A program made the position numbers and the translations under genes. Shown here piece after piece: positions 43,281-54,133 of a DNA stretch of 64,000 nucleotides; positions within the stretch are counted from its first letter, which is position 1; every line of letters begins with the position of its first letter. The notes beneath the pieces are model-generated. The model did no database searches and was not told the DNA's origin. It was given only the letters and a program-made list of their open reading frames with translations. The stretch spans positions 1,674,001 to 1,738,000 of the forward strand of contig JAVHKY010000055.1 of NCBI GenBank assembly GCA_035079385.1, in the 5' to 3' direction. Origin of the DNA: Aspidiotus rigidus. Its lineage: Eukaryota; Arthropoda; Insecta; Hemiptera; Diaspididae.

Positions 43281-43859
43281 ATTAGCTCATTTTATTCTCA
43301 CAATAACTAATTTTAGAATAATTTACAGCTGCTAACAAGATTCTAATATTATTCCAGTTTAAACATTCAATTTTCAAAATAATTACCGTATCATGTTTAC
43401 TGCGTCGACAATTTCTTTACAACAATAATAAAACGAGTAGGCGCGTAAACAACCCAGGAATGAACCATAGACAGCAGCGACAAATCACCGCTATTAATTT
43501 GGAAGAGCATTCAAAATGTGTACCACCCGTCCACATTCCAAAAGGTGTCTTTTTAGTCTCAGCAACAAACACGCACCATGTGGCAACAAGACGGCAATAA
43601 TTTCGTTGTTGTGGTGTTCAAATCCCTTCGGTTAGAACGATGATAATAAACAAAGAACTAAACTTACAAACTTGGGAAATACCAGAAATACGCTATTGGT
43701 AACACTTCTAACCAAACATGACTTCACCGCTTCACGTGCGTCAACATTAATCATTCTGTGATTTGGTATTTTCATGTTTTTCTATCCTGTATATATTTTC
43801 ATTTTCGGTGTAATTATTTTATGTGACGATATTTTACATGGACTAACTTTTATATCAAA

Positions 43860-44208
43860 TTATTTTCCCGCCAAATATCTTTAGGTGAAAACATTTTCTT
43901 GTGGAAACCCTGTATGTGGAGTTATTTTCTGAGAAATAATGCAATGGTGTTGTCTGAGAACAATATTATCACTCTCTGGACAATTTCTTTTTTTAGGTGA
44001 AAATTCTGAGCCTTCTTTTTGCAGTCGGTGAATTTTTATCATGCATTGATCTGCCATTTTCGGCGGAAACTATTTTAAAAGAATATACTATAGGTGAACA
44101 CATTTTTAGGTGAAATTGTTTTCTTTCAAAATATCTTTATGTGGAAACTTTTATGGTGAAGTTTCTGTATGTGAACTTATTTTCTGTGGAATATTTTTCT
44201 GTGAACGA
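43860..44208. mobile_element. Second full copy of the TTCACAGAAAA word-repeat element, inverted
   Basis: The right end CTTATTTTCTGTGGAATATT plus TTTCTGTGAACGA is the exact complement of the left end at 18742-18775. Internally, words GGTGAAAACATTTTC, GTGGAAACTT, TATGTGAACTTA and AGGTGAAATTG recur. It shares the defined end but not the length of the 18742-19215 copy. Confidence 0.75.
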
Positions 44209-44592
44209 CACCGGTGCCGTATTTTCTATTGTATGCTTGTACCTTTTGGTTGTCTACCATATTTTTTGATTTTACGGCCAAAATAATCGTCTTTCAATTT
44301 ATTTTTTTCTATACGTAGTGGTAAACCTGGTGATAAAGCGGTCATTTTCAGTAGGTAAACCAGCTGTTTTAACCACCGCTATTAAGTCACGGGGTGGAGC
44401 AAATATAATCACACTGACATGGGTAACACTGATTTCGTTTAATCGTTCCCTCCAAAATACAAATTCTAGACGAAGACGAATCAGTTATGCTGATACGGCA
44501 TAATTTATGCTGATGAGAATTTTTCATCATTCTTCGTATTCGTAATATAAAATTTTAAAAATTGAACATATATATCATTGAAGCTTGAAAGT

Positions 44593-46809
44593 ATGAGTGA
44601 AGAAGTAGGAAGACCCTCAACGCCTGATCACATCAAGAAATTGGCGAACTCAGCGAAGAAAGAGACGCTTCCTGAGTCAGCGGACACATACAATTTGATT
44701 TATCAAAAATTTATTCGGTGGGAAGAAACAAATGATCTTCGTTCCTTTTCCGAAAATGTAATTTTATCTTATTTCTATCATTTATCTAGCGAGAAGAATC
44801 TTCAACCTACAACTCTCTGGTCATACTACTCTATGCTAAAGCGTATGATAGAGGTAAATCATAAGATTGATATCGCGGATTACAAAAATGTCTTTGCATT
44901 TTTGAAGAAGAAAAAAGAGGGCCATAAACCTACTCAGGCCGATGTGTTTACGGGGGAACAGATTCGCAAATTTCTGGACAAAGCTCCAGATGATACGTAT
45001 CTCGCGCATAAAGTAAAAAATTGAACGAGTATCAATTTAGTCAACTTTCTCAATGTAAATTAACATTCCAACTTTTCTTAAAGGTAGGACTTATATTAGG
45101 CGTTTACGGAGCGATGCGAAGCGAGGAAATGTACGATACTACAATTGAAAATGTCGTAAATCATGGAAATATAATCATAGTTACAATCCCGAAGACGAAA
45201 ACAAAAATCGTTCGGAAGTTTACGATCGACGATCCTTATTTAACACAAATTATAAATAAGTACATTCACGCGAGACCTCCAAATTGTTCACGAGGAGAAT
45301 TCTTCTTGAACTGGCAGAACGGTCGATGCTGTCAGCAACGAATCGGCATTAATAAATTTTATGGAATGCCGAAAGTTGTCGCGCAATTTTTAAAATTACC
45401 CGACCTTAAACGTTTTACTGGTATAATAATGTCCATATTTTAGACCTTAGTGAGCAAAAGAATACGTTCTTTCATTCGATAACCCTAAATTCTCATTGAT
45501 TATGAGAGACACAAGATGAAAAATAAAAATGTTGACCAAAAGAGTTTCCCAGTTTTACTCTGTTCCACTTTCTTTTTGTGGGTAATTCACAAATTTTGAA
45601 AAATAATTCGGATAATTAAACGCGTATCCTTTTACTCACTATAACCCTATAACAAACATAAACAAGTAGTTCCAAAGCAACTGGTTATTATCTGTTTCAT
45701 AAGGACACGCATTTCGACGTACGTCGGCTACTTTGTTAGCTGAGGCTGGAGCAGATGTTATGACACTGCAACGCCATGGTGGCTGGAAGACCCCAGCAAA
45801 TGCCCAGAACTACGTCGCAGATTCGCTTCATTCGAAGAATAAAATATCAAATCTTCTCTCTGGACGGCTTTCCGAACCATCACCCAGTACAAGTAATATC
45901 ATAATACCATATGCCAGCAGTGATCTACATGAAAATGCACTTCTTCAAATTTTGTTACTGCAACTTGTCTTGTCTCATCTTTCCAAATCTTCACCTAGAA
46001 CCGTGCCTAGTACTAACTTGATTATACTTTCTACAATAGGTAATTGGTCTGGGAATACTCGTTTTAATCCAAACGTTGGAAATCGTAATTCAAGTAGGCC
46101 TAGTATCGATAATTATATGAATTTTCCTTCAAATTCGCCCATTGCAACTGGTCAGTTTGTCAATGATGATGAACCTCTGAATCCGAGTACGAGCAGTCGC
46201 GCAAACGTCAATAATTACGAACACATTTCGTTGAATTTGCCCATTGCAAGTCATCGTTCCACCATCAATGATAAACACAATATCCCTTCAAATACATCCA
46301 CCAGAACTCGTCCAAACGTCAACAATTTGAACATCGATCATTATGAAAGCATTTCTTCGAATTCGCCTATTTCGTTGAATTTGCCCATTGCAAGTCATCG
46401 TTCCACCATCAATGATACACACAATATCCCTTCAAATACATCCACCAGAACTCGTCCAAACGTCAACAATTCGAAAATCGATCATTATAAAAGCATTTCT
46501 TCAAATTCGCCTATCGTAACTCGTCGTTCAAATGTCATTGATGAACTACATCCCGCAACTTGTCATCTAAACCTCGACGATAAACGCAATGATAATGAAT
46601 GGGAAACGTGGGATGAAAATTCGATTTCGCCATCAAACATCGACCAATATATTATCACCGAAGAAGTTGAGTTAAGCCAAGAAACCCGCGTTCTCTCGCA
46701 AGAAATACACTCGAAAACCGAAACCCACACCGCAACCGAAACAGTTCATCATGGTAATAAAATATTTCATTTTACAAATTGCTCGAACTTCACTATTAAT
46801 ATTCAGTAG
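44593..46809 (+). CDS. Crypton-type tyrosine recombinase
   Basis: Three exons: 44593-45012, 45084-45420 and 45704-46809 (GT..AG, phases 0 and 1), 620 aa. Residues 1 to about 140 form a SAM-like core-binding domain (YNLIYQKFIRWEE, LQPTTLWSYYSMLKRMI). The catalytic domain shows Arg in YGAMRSEEM, Lys region in IPKTKTK, HxxR in TGHAFRRTS (made by splicing exons 2 and 3), His in LQRHGGW and the nucleophile-position Tyr in NAQNYVADS. All expected residues of a tyrosine recombinase are present. The C-terminal 300 residues are Asn/Ser/Thr-rich with a direct repeat of about 43 residues (LPIASHRSTIND... twice). They end in FTNCSNFTINIQ, a tail I recall from other arthropod proteins of this group. Cryptons move by circular intermediates and lack inverted repeats. 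It may be an intact Crypton or a domesticated gene. First exon could begin further upstream. Confidence 0.85.
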
Positions 46810-47480
46810 CCGCAATTCAATTACTAATTTCTAGAAGATAATTATTTGGTAAAACCGATTATTTTTCATTTCCGTCGCATCAACAACACGTTCAATTACA
46901 CTAGATGAATTTTATTTTCGTGAACAAATAATAAAGTTTAAAAACTTAAGGGTGTGAAACGCGTAATCTATTTATTCTCGAATCTTCAAATCATGAAAAA
47001 TGATATTCCTTTCATTTTGCGATTACATGAACACGTTTGAATCATCATCACAATCAGTTTCAACTCCACTGACAAAGAAGCGAGTCTTCCGAACATAAGT
47101 ATTCTGATGAACAGACAGAAAAATACATAGATCAATAAATAAATAGTATTTGATTCTGTTTGCGCTCCTGAACAACATGAACCGTATAAATTAACTTACT
47201 TCTGAAGCTAGAACTATTCATTTTCTCAAAAGATGAATGATAAAGTAACGGAATAATCTTCTGATAAAACACCAGCGTAACGAGCATAAGGAATAATAAT
47301 TACGAACGGCCATCATGGATTCATGGCGAATAGCGACCATCGAGTGTCGAATGTATGATGGCAAGGCGAGTTCAACATAACAGAATATCTTCTTTCTCTC
47401 TCTTTCCTTTGTTCAGCGCCCGTTCCACCTGACTAGAACGTATAGAAAAAACTATTGTATTAAACGCGGCCCAACCGCTC
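46810..47480. other. 3' flank of the recombinase gene, nothing identified
   Basis: AT-rich, with an AATAAA-like word near 46927 that may be a polyadenylation signal. No other feature. Confidence 0.35.
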
Positions 47481-47486
47481 GTGATT

Positions 47487-47605
47487 TACACTCGTCCGTT
47501 TACTCCACTCGCCTTCGGCTCGTTGCGTAAAACATCGGACTCGTGCCCACGAGTCCGTTTACTTCACTCGCCTTCGGCTCGTTACGTAAAACATCGGACT
47601 CGTGA
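47487..47605. repeat. Two tandem units with CTCGCCTTCGGCTCGTTG
   Basis: The unit CCGTTTACTCCACTCGCC...GGCTCGTTGCGTAAAACATCGGACTCGTG is repeated directly, with about 63-bp spacing, joined by CACGAGTCCG. It is GC-richer than the surroundings. The short palindromes CACTCG...CGAGTG type could be protein-binding sites or part of a dispersed repeat. Confidence 0.75.
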
Positions 47606-47830
47606 CTAAATCACTCGGTTTAGCGCCTTGTATCATAAAGCATAAATACATCCGCTGTTCATTTCGGGTCAATGACGTCATACGTTAGTAGACATGGCTG
47701 ATACAAAAACACCAGTGCAACCAATGTTTTAAATTCGAAAATGCCCCTGTATGCAGGGTTCATATGCCAATGCATCCAGTATTCACAGACTGAAAAACAG
47801 ATGCAAGACTGAATTTTTGTTGTCAAAGTA

Positions 47831-48690
47831 ATGTTCGAAACACCTCGTCGTTTGAAACAATTTATTTTTTTTTTACAAACTTCATTCTATTATCACCATA
47901 ATGCCAATGCGCGCCATTTCCTTTCTGGGCTGGCTGAAGTATTTGCCATGCGAGCTTTGGAAGTAAGTTATTTTATAAATTTGCTTAATTTGATGGGTTC
48001 AATGAACCGATGTTCTTCCAATACTATTACTTCTAGCAAACAACTCGCAGGATACCGACAGTCGTTTGGATTTGACACCAATGAAGCCAGTATTAGACGC
48101 GTAACGGTCGATGAAATTATGCGGGATTATAGTGCCGGATTCGATATTACCTCCAGCACATTAGATCTGATACAGAAACACGTACGTCCATGGCTTGTAA
48201 TGATTAGTAAGTTATTTTAATAATTCAAAGCATCAAAGTTCTTTCAATACTATTACTTTTAGCAAACAACTCGTACGATACCGACAGTCGTCTGGATTTC
48301 TCACCAATGAAGCCATTATTAGATGTACCGTCTATGTGGCTCAAATGCCTGCATCCACAAAATGCGTAGCGGTTGACGAAATTATGCGGAATTGAAGTAC
48401 CGGATTCAATATTACTTACAGCACATCAGATCTGATACAGAAACACGTACGTCCATGGCTTGCAATGATTAGTAAGTTATTTTAATAATTCAAAGGATTA
48501 AAGTTCTTTCAATACCATTACTTTTAGCAAACAACTCGCACGATACCGACAGTCGTCTGGATTTCTAACCAATGAAGCCAGTATTAGATGAACCATCTAT
48601 ATGGCTCAAATGCCCGCATACACGAAATGCATAACGGTTGACAAAATTATGCGAGATTAATGTATCAGTTTTCGTACACAAACACGTACA
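47831..48690. repeat. Triplicated segment of about 225-265 bp
   Basis: The block AGCAAACAACTCG, GATACCGACAGTCGT, TGGATTT and ACCAATGAAGCC starts at about 48035, 48261 and 48526. Each is followed by ATTAGA...GTTGA(C/T)(G/A)AAATTATGCG. Copy one lies in an ORF (47831-48220) reading SKQLAGYRQSFGFDTNEASI, with copies two and three broken in that frame. Each copy is preceded by a polypyrimidine-TTAG and followed by GTAAGTTATTTTAATAATTC, so copies look like duplicated exon-plus-intron units of an unrecognised gene. Confidence 0.6.
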
Positions 48691-50440
48691 TCCAAGAAAT
48701 GGTCCAAAATATAGATAGCTCGTAAGTCTACAAAAGTTATTGACAATTGGCCTTTGATATAAAGTATTGATTGTAATCCTTGAATTAGATATGAGAATGC
48801 ATACCTGCACACTTACGGTATCATGAGCACTCTGAGGAAAGCAAGAAAGACAATGACGACCACGTTTACGGTGAAGTTGCAGGCAAAGATGTACGAACCA
48901 TTGGTTGAAAAGTCTTATCCGAGGTGAGTATGAAAACATAAAACGTTCAACGAGAAAGCCTTCAATTTCATCTCAAACCCTACTCATAGAGTTTTTTACT
49001 TATTTACTATTCAGTTTGTGATTTCTTCCGAACGATCTGCTCATAAGGAGAATTGAACCAACTGTGAAAAACAAAAAGAACTCACAAAACAGAAAATATC
49101 TAAAAACCCAAGAGTTCGAGGGCGGACAGTAATTTTCAGGTCGAATTCCATAACACAGAAGAATGAGATATTATATTGGCCGATGTTCGTGATATCAAAT
49201 TTGGAGACAATCCATCACAAGTCCGACTGATGAAAGTGAGATATTCCAAAATCTTATGACTGTTAATTAATTATTGTTTCTTTTTACCACTTATTTGCGT
49301 TCTCAAGAAAATAGAAAAGTCGAGTTACTCCGTATTTCGAATGGACATGAAGATTACTTTTGTTTCGTGTTTCTTGTTTTGGGTTGAGTCTGTGATGGTT
49401 CATGATTGGGTAACGTTTTCGCTAATTTCATTGGATCCCAAGCCTAGTCTACAAAACTTGAATATTATTCCATACTATTCACAAATTTTTGTTTACAAAA
49501 AAAGGAATTGAAGCTTTTTGATATCTGGTTCAGTGGGAATATTTTTAGTACCATTCAAGTGTCAATCATTTTTCAAATAAGTGGAGTCGTTCTTTGATCG
49601 CGTTCACTCATCATGCACCTACAATGTTTATAAAATTTTGATGAGAAATTCGAATTGGTTTTTCGGTTCTGCTGTGCTGTTGCAGTGCCATTCGAAGGCT
49701 AAATATTAATTTGCTATCGAATTTTTTTCAGTTTGGAGTCAACTAATCTTGAAAGTTTTATGTTAATTCAATTGTTTCATCACGTTAATAACTAATTTTT
49801 TTCCATATACGTGAACTGGTTTTTTACGTTCAGTTTTCAGAAGATAAAATTTGCCTCAGATATGTGTATTCAATTACTGTTTTCATTTTTTCATTATTTG
49901 CATTCATGTTGTCTGTATCTCAATTGTGCATTTATACTTTGTTTTCCCCCGTATGGAAATTCTGCCTCCTCCCCATCAAAATTGAAAATAATTTTAGCTG
50001 GTCTCGCAGTTCTAATTGGAGTTCCGCCTTCCATATCTGAAATTTCAATTAAATATAGGTAAAAACACTAGATCTTGCGTTGTTTCAATATTGAATTGTT
50101 CCAGATTGTTTATCATTGTACTGGCAGCAGTTAATTATTTTAACCGTAAAAGTATGATAAAACTCGAGAATGCAATGTACTCAAAAAGTAAAATATAACT
50201 TCTGTCCGGGCAAAGCCTTTTTAATTTTTTTTTTTTTTTTTAATTTTACAAGTTCTTGCCTGTATTTGGGTTTTAAGCTTGATGGTGAATCAAATATAGA
50301 TGCGTTGGATCTAATTTCCTATGTTTAGATGAGAGATGTTGTTTTGAAAGGATGGAGGTCATCGGCGAGAGTTGTTTAAATGGATGGTAAAATCTGATGG
50401 GTTCGGCAGAGAGGACCTGAAGATAGGCTTGCAAAATGTG
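48691..50440. other. About 1.75 kb without identified gene
   Basis: Short ORFs (48565-48939 minus, 49811-50062 plus) without recognised domains. A poly(T) run sits at 50224-50242. Confidence 0.4.
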
Positions 50441-50449
50441 GGTGGCTGT

Positions 50450-50900
50450 TACAAGAGAACTGAGATTATGGTATACACATGATGACGAAGATGCGTTTTC
50501 TTTATTATTGAAAAAAACGACGATTTCAGCCAAGCAATTGAAATGTCTTCTTCCTTATCTCCAAGTTTTATTCCCAACCATTTTTTTTTTTTTAATTGTT
50601 TAAGTACTCAATATGGTCCTTTGTATGGTGTTTCAAGCGGGCGTTGGACTCTTCCTACTCTTACGTAAACATGTGTTACATCCTTAAGATCTGAATGGAC
50701 AAATATTTTTTTCCCCTTTGCAGACGTTGAGGAAAACTGGATGTAAATTTTGGAAGACGTGGCAAAATTTTTAGACATACTCATGAAAGTCAACTATCTT
50801 GCCCTCCTCCGTATTTTTTATGAAATCCCCAGGTAGCCTTAGGGTGATTTCCAAAGCAAACTCTGCACAAGATGTCCCTGAATTGTCTTTAGGGGCGGCG
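50450..50900 (-). pseudogene. Ty3/Gypsy pol C-terminal remnant
   Basis: Reading leftwards, AEFALEITLRLPGDF (near 50850) resembles the Gypsy integrase block AELVYG..LRLPGEF. It is followed by HSDLKDVTHVYVRVGRVQRPLE and PPYKGPY-like ending at a stop (near 50610), the chromodomain-like THVF.R....RPLEPPY.GPY block. Stop codons interrupt both parts. The rest of the element (LTRs, reverse transcriptase) is not seen in the flanks. Confidence 0.68.
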
Positions 50901-51500
50901 TGAAGTCTCAATAATTCCCTATTTGAGACTGCTTATTTCGATTATACCGTCGACCTCGGATTTACACCCAGTTGTCTTTATGTGTTGTCCTTCAGACAAT
51001 TTATTTGTAATTGTAATATCTCCCAACAAGTGAAAAATTTCTTGCATTTTATTATTAAATTGTTTATTGCTCGTATTGTCACTATCTTTATTATTTTAAT
51101 CATGAAATCAACCTTTTCAGGATTTCCTTGATCTATGACAACCGAATTAATGATGACCATGCAGTCAGCAATGTGTACCACAAGAACATTGGCTGCAACG
51201 CGAGTAGTCCGATGGAAGAGAACGTTATCATTTTGATAGATTGTCATACCACAATTTCACATAATATTATAAACTTATTTTGCGTGTACTTCTCTTGTAG
51301 TTCACAGAATTTCAATATAAAATCAAATGAACCTATAATTGAATAGTATTCTTCATTTGCATTATCATTTTTTTCTCTTTCAAAAGTTTATTTACTCAGT
51401 AAAGTAGGTAAATGAGATTTCCTATGTTGATAGAAAGTTGATTGATATAAACGTAGTTCACACCTATTTTAAAAAAATACTATTATGTGACTGTGCTAAA

Positions 51501-52374
51501 TAGTCCAGTAAAATTAGCCATTGTAATAAACAATAAATGGTACTGAAGCGAAATTTGGAAAAGTTGTTGGGAACTTTCTGGTGAGTCTTTTCCCGAGTTT
51601 CCCCAACATTCCGGGTGGCTACAGCGCGTGACAAGTCCGTATGTAAGAATCTAGATCAGGTATACCACGCGACGCGAGTCACCTATTACATTATTTTCGT
51701 TGGTACCAGTAAGTCGTAGATAGGAATTATTATAAAAAAAAATGAATAATGATAAGTAAGAAAAGATAAATTTCATTTTAATCCTTTGTAAACTCAAAAA
51801 TTCTCAATTTTACATGCTTTTGTAACTGACTTTCTACTTGTAAGTATTGAAAAATAAAAAGATTAGAAAATGGAAAATAAATTATGGTATTGATTATAAA
51901 GTGTTGATGTCCTCGCAAAATAGTAGATGAAGAATCTATACCCAACCACATTAATTTGTTCCCGGGCCACTCGACGCGCAGAAACAATAACTCGCATTTT
52001 TGTATGGTAGAACACAATGTGCTGCGCAAATCAATGTCAATTATACAGAGTAGTAAGAGGTGTTCACTTGTCACGCGCTGTAGCGGCGTAACAGTGCATA
52101 CAGAAAAAATATGTAGAGAGCTTTTTTATAGGAAATTTTACGAGGAACAATTTTTGTTTGAACTTTTTTTCTCTAAAATCATTTGTTTGCGAATGAGAGC
52201 TAGAAAATTAACAAAAATTCTTCTTTGTACCCCCCCTGGGAAAAGCTCCACCCGGAATGTTGGGGAAACTTGGGAAAAGACTCACCAGAAAGTTCCCAAC
52301 AACTTTTCCAAGTTTCGCTTCTGTACCATTTATTGTTTTTTTCGACCTTTAAAATGGCTAATTTTACTGGACTA
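51501..52374. mobile_element. 874-bp element with long terminal inverted repeats
   Basis: TAGTCCAGTAAAATTAGCCA at the left end has its exact complement at the right end. Further in, AAGTTGTTGGGAACTTTCTG with GTGAGTCTTTTCCCGAGTTTC pairs with its complement at 52260-52315. ACTTGTCACGCGCTGTAG at about 52069 pairs with the segment near 51620. TA at both edges could be a target duplication of the Tc1/mariner type. Inside there is no transposase. Non-autonomous. Confidence 0.82.
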
Positions 52375-52639
52375 AAATGAGCAGTTGAAAAATGAGTTAT
52401 TATCTACCTATCAAACGCTTTCTAATTTTATCAAGAACTTTTCAAGTACAATGAGCACTTTGTATGATTTTGAGGGATAGACAGATAGCAATATATTCAT
52501 AGCGCACCCACCACATACTTTTTCATTTTATAGAAAATTTTCTTCAGTACCTATATTTTTTCGGTGAATTCTCTCAGTGCATTGTCTAGCTCGGTAGTGG
52601 ATTATAGGCTTATTCTTAGGTCAATCACGTCCGATGGTA

Positions 52640-53253
52640 CTGTACTGCTCGTTATGTATCCCAGTCAGTCTTTTTAGTGGCCAGAGGGTGAGGGGCTGGC
52701 TTCCTTAATATCGTGCTCCTAACCAACAGAAGGACTGGACAATGATCTGAAGAAAGGTCGTTCTTATTTACGGCTTCAGTGTAGTTCATGGAAATTCCTT
52801 TCACAACAAAGAAGTGAAGTAGGTCCGGAATCTTCCTAGGGTCTGACCAGTAAGTTGATTCACCACCAGTGATAGGTCTACTATTGAAGCTGTCCATGGC
52901 CTTACCGCGTTTGAATGTAGTTCTAGATGGTTGGAGTTGAAGTCTCCTCTAAAAATCCAGCCGATACCTAGGTTCTGAAATAAGCCTGAGAAAGTGGCCT
53001 CGTCGGCGCTTGGGCTGGCATTGGGTTGGCAGTATACAGCAGTAATGCTGACAGTGTTTCCGTTGACTTTGGTCATAGTGGTCACTGCCTGCACATTTGG
53101 TTCTTGGCATTTGTACGACTCATGATGCAGGATTGTATTTCGGGCAAATATTACCGCTCCAACTTGCGCTTTGCCGCTAGGATGATGGCTGGAGTACATA
53201 GTGTAGTTTTGTAGTCTCTTGATGTAGTACCGGCCAATGAAGTGTGTTTCCAA
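52640..53253 (-). pseudogene. Jockey-like ORF2 endonuclease domain, truncated
   Basis: ORF2 would start at the ATG at 53355 (MLTKILTWNANGLLIRKHE), then hits a stop, then continues as ETHFIGRYYIKRLQNY, VSITAVYCQPNASPS, IFRGDFNSNHLELHS (frame 53253-52801). After a frame change it reads TYWSDPRKIPDLLHFFV and NDLSSDHCPVLLL, ending at TDWDT (52652). These are the ordered motifs of an exonuclease-endonuclease-phosphatase type nuclease: WNANGL, ETHF, GDFN and SDHCPV. Reverse transcriptase is absent; sequence left of 52640 is unrelated. It could be a 3' truncation by deletion. Confidence 0.85.
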
Positions 53254-53420
53254 TACTAGCGCAATTACAACTTTTTGACTTTATAAAAAAATTTCAAATT
53301 CGTGTTTCCTAATTAAAAGGCCATTTGCGTTCCAAGTTAAAATTTTCGTTAACATTATCACTTTATCTTCTTGTAAGGGGCTCCTTAATGGGGTTTAACG
53401 AAGGCATACTTATTGTTCTC

Positions 53421-53860
53421 TCAGCTGGATACCCTAGCCTCAATGTTTTGTACAGATATTCTCAGTTCTTGCAACAACTGTGATATTTTGGTGATAGTTT
53501 TATCAGGTTGAGTTTTACCTTCATTATTAGCTTCAAGCTGTTTTCCAAGAGCTGTGGCATACGTTTTGCCTAAGTTTCTATCTGCAGGCAATTTATAATC
53601 CTTGCTTTTTTCGTGGAGTCTTTTTTTTTCCTGTAACATGAGCAGTAGATTCTGTGATAGACTTAGTTTCATTTTCGTAGACTGGGCATAATTCGCCGTG
53701 TGGTTGCCTTGGCAATCCGCGCACTTCATCTCCTTGTTATTTAGTCTTTTGACAATCATTGGTCAGGTGATCATTTCCGCATACTACACATTTCGGGGGT
53801 CTTCTACAGTATTTTTGACTGTAACCTATGTTTTGGCACCTTTAGCCTACAAATTAAAAT
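53421..53860 (-). pseudogene. Jockey-like ORF1 (gag-like) zinc-knuckle end
   Basis: On the minus strand, QKYCRRPPKCVVCGNDHLTN (near 53800), then after a frame change MKCADCQGNHTANYAQS (near 53700), give the tandem CCHC knuckles of Jockey-group ORF1. A Lys-rich tail follows and ends at 53421, about 65 bp before the ORF2 ATG at 53355. This spacing fits a bicistronic non-LTR element. At least one frameshift shows decay. Confidence 0.8.
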
Positions 53861-54039
53861 CATTAAGTACCCCCAAATTTTATTTCATGCGCCGTAAAAT
53901 TTTATTTTCAAATACTCTCGATCCACTATCGTGCTCCTTCCACCATCAAGCCTACTGTGTTTCGAAAAAATTGTCTCTATTCATAAAGATGAAATACTCC
54001 AGAACTTGTCAGTACCTATTTTAGGACACTGGGGGTATC

Positions 54040-54133
54040 CTCGCTCAATGTAAATAAACGGAGGGGGGCGATGGTGAACCCATAAAGAACGTACATCACC
54101 TTTGGGTTCAATGTTTGTTTACATTGAGCGAGA
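54040..54133. repeat. Hairpin with 20-bp arms
   Basis: CTCGCTCAATGTAAATAAAC pairs with GTTTACATTGAGCGAG, and GGTGAACCCA with TGGGTTCA inside. Small MITE-like hairpin. Confidence 0.75.
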
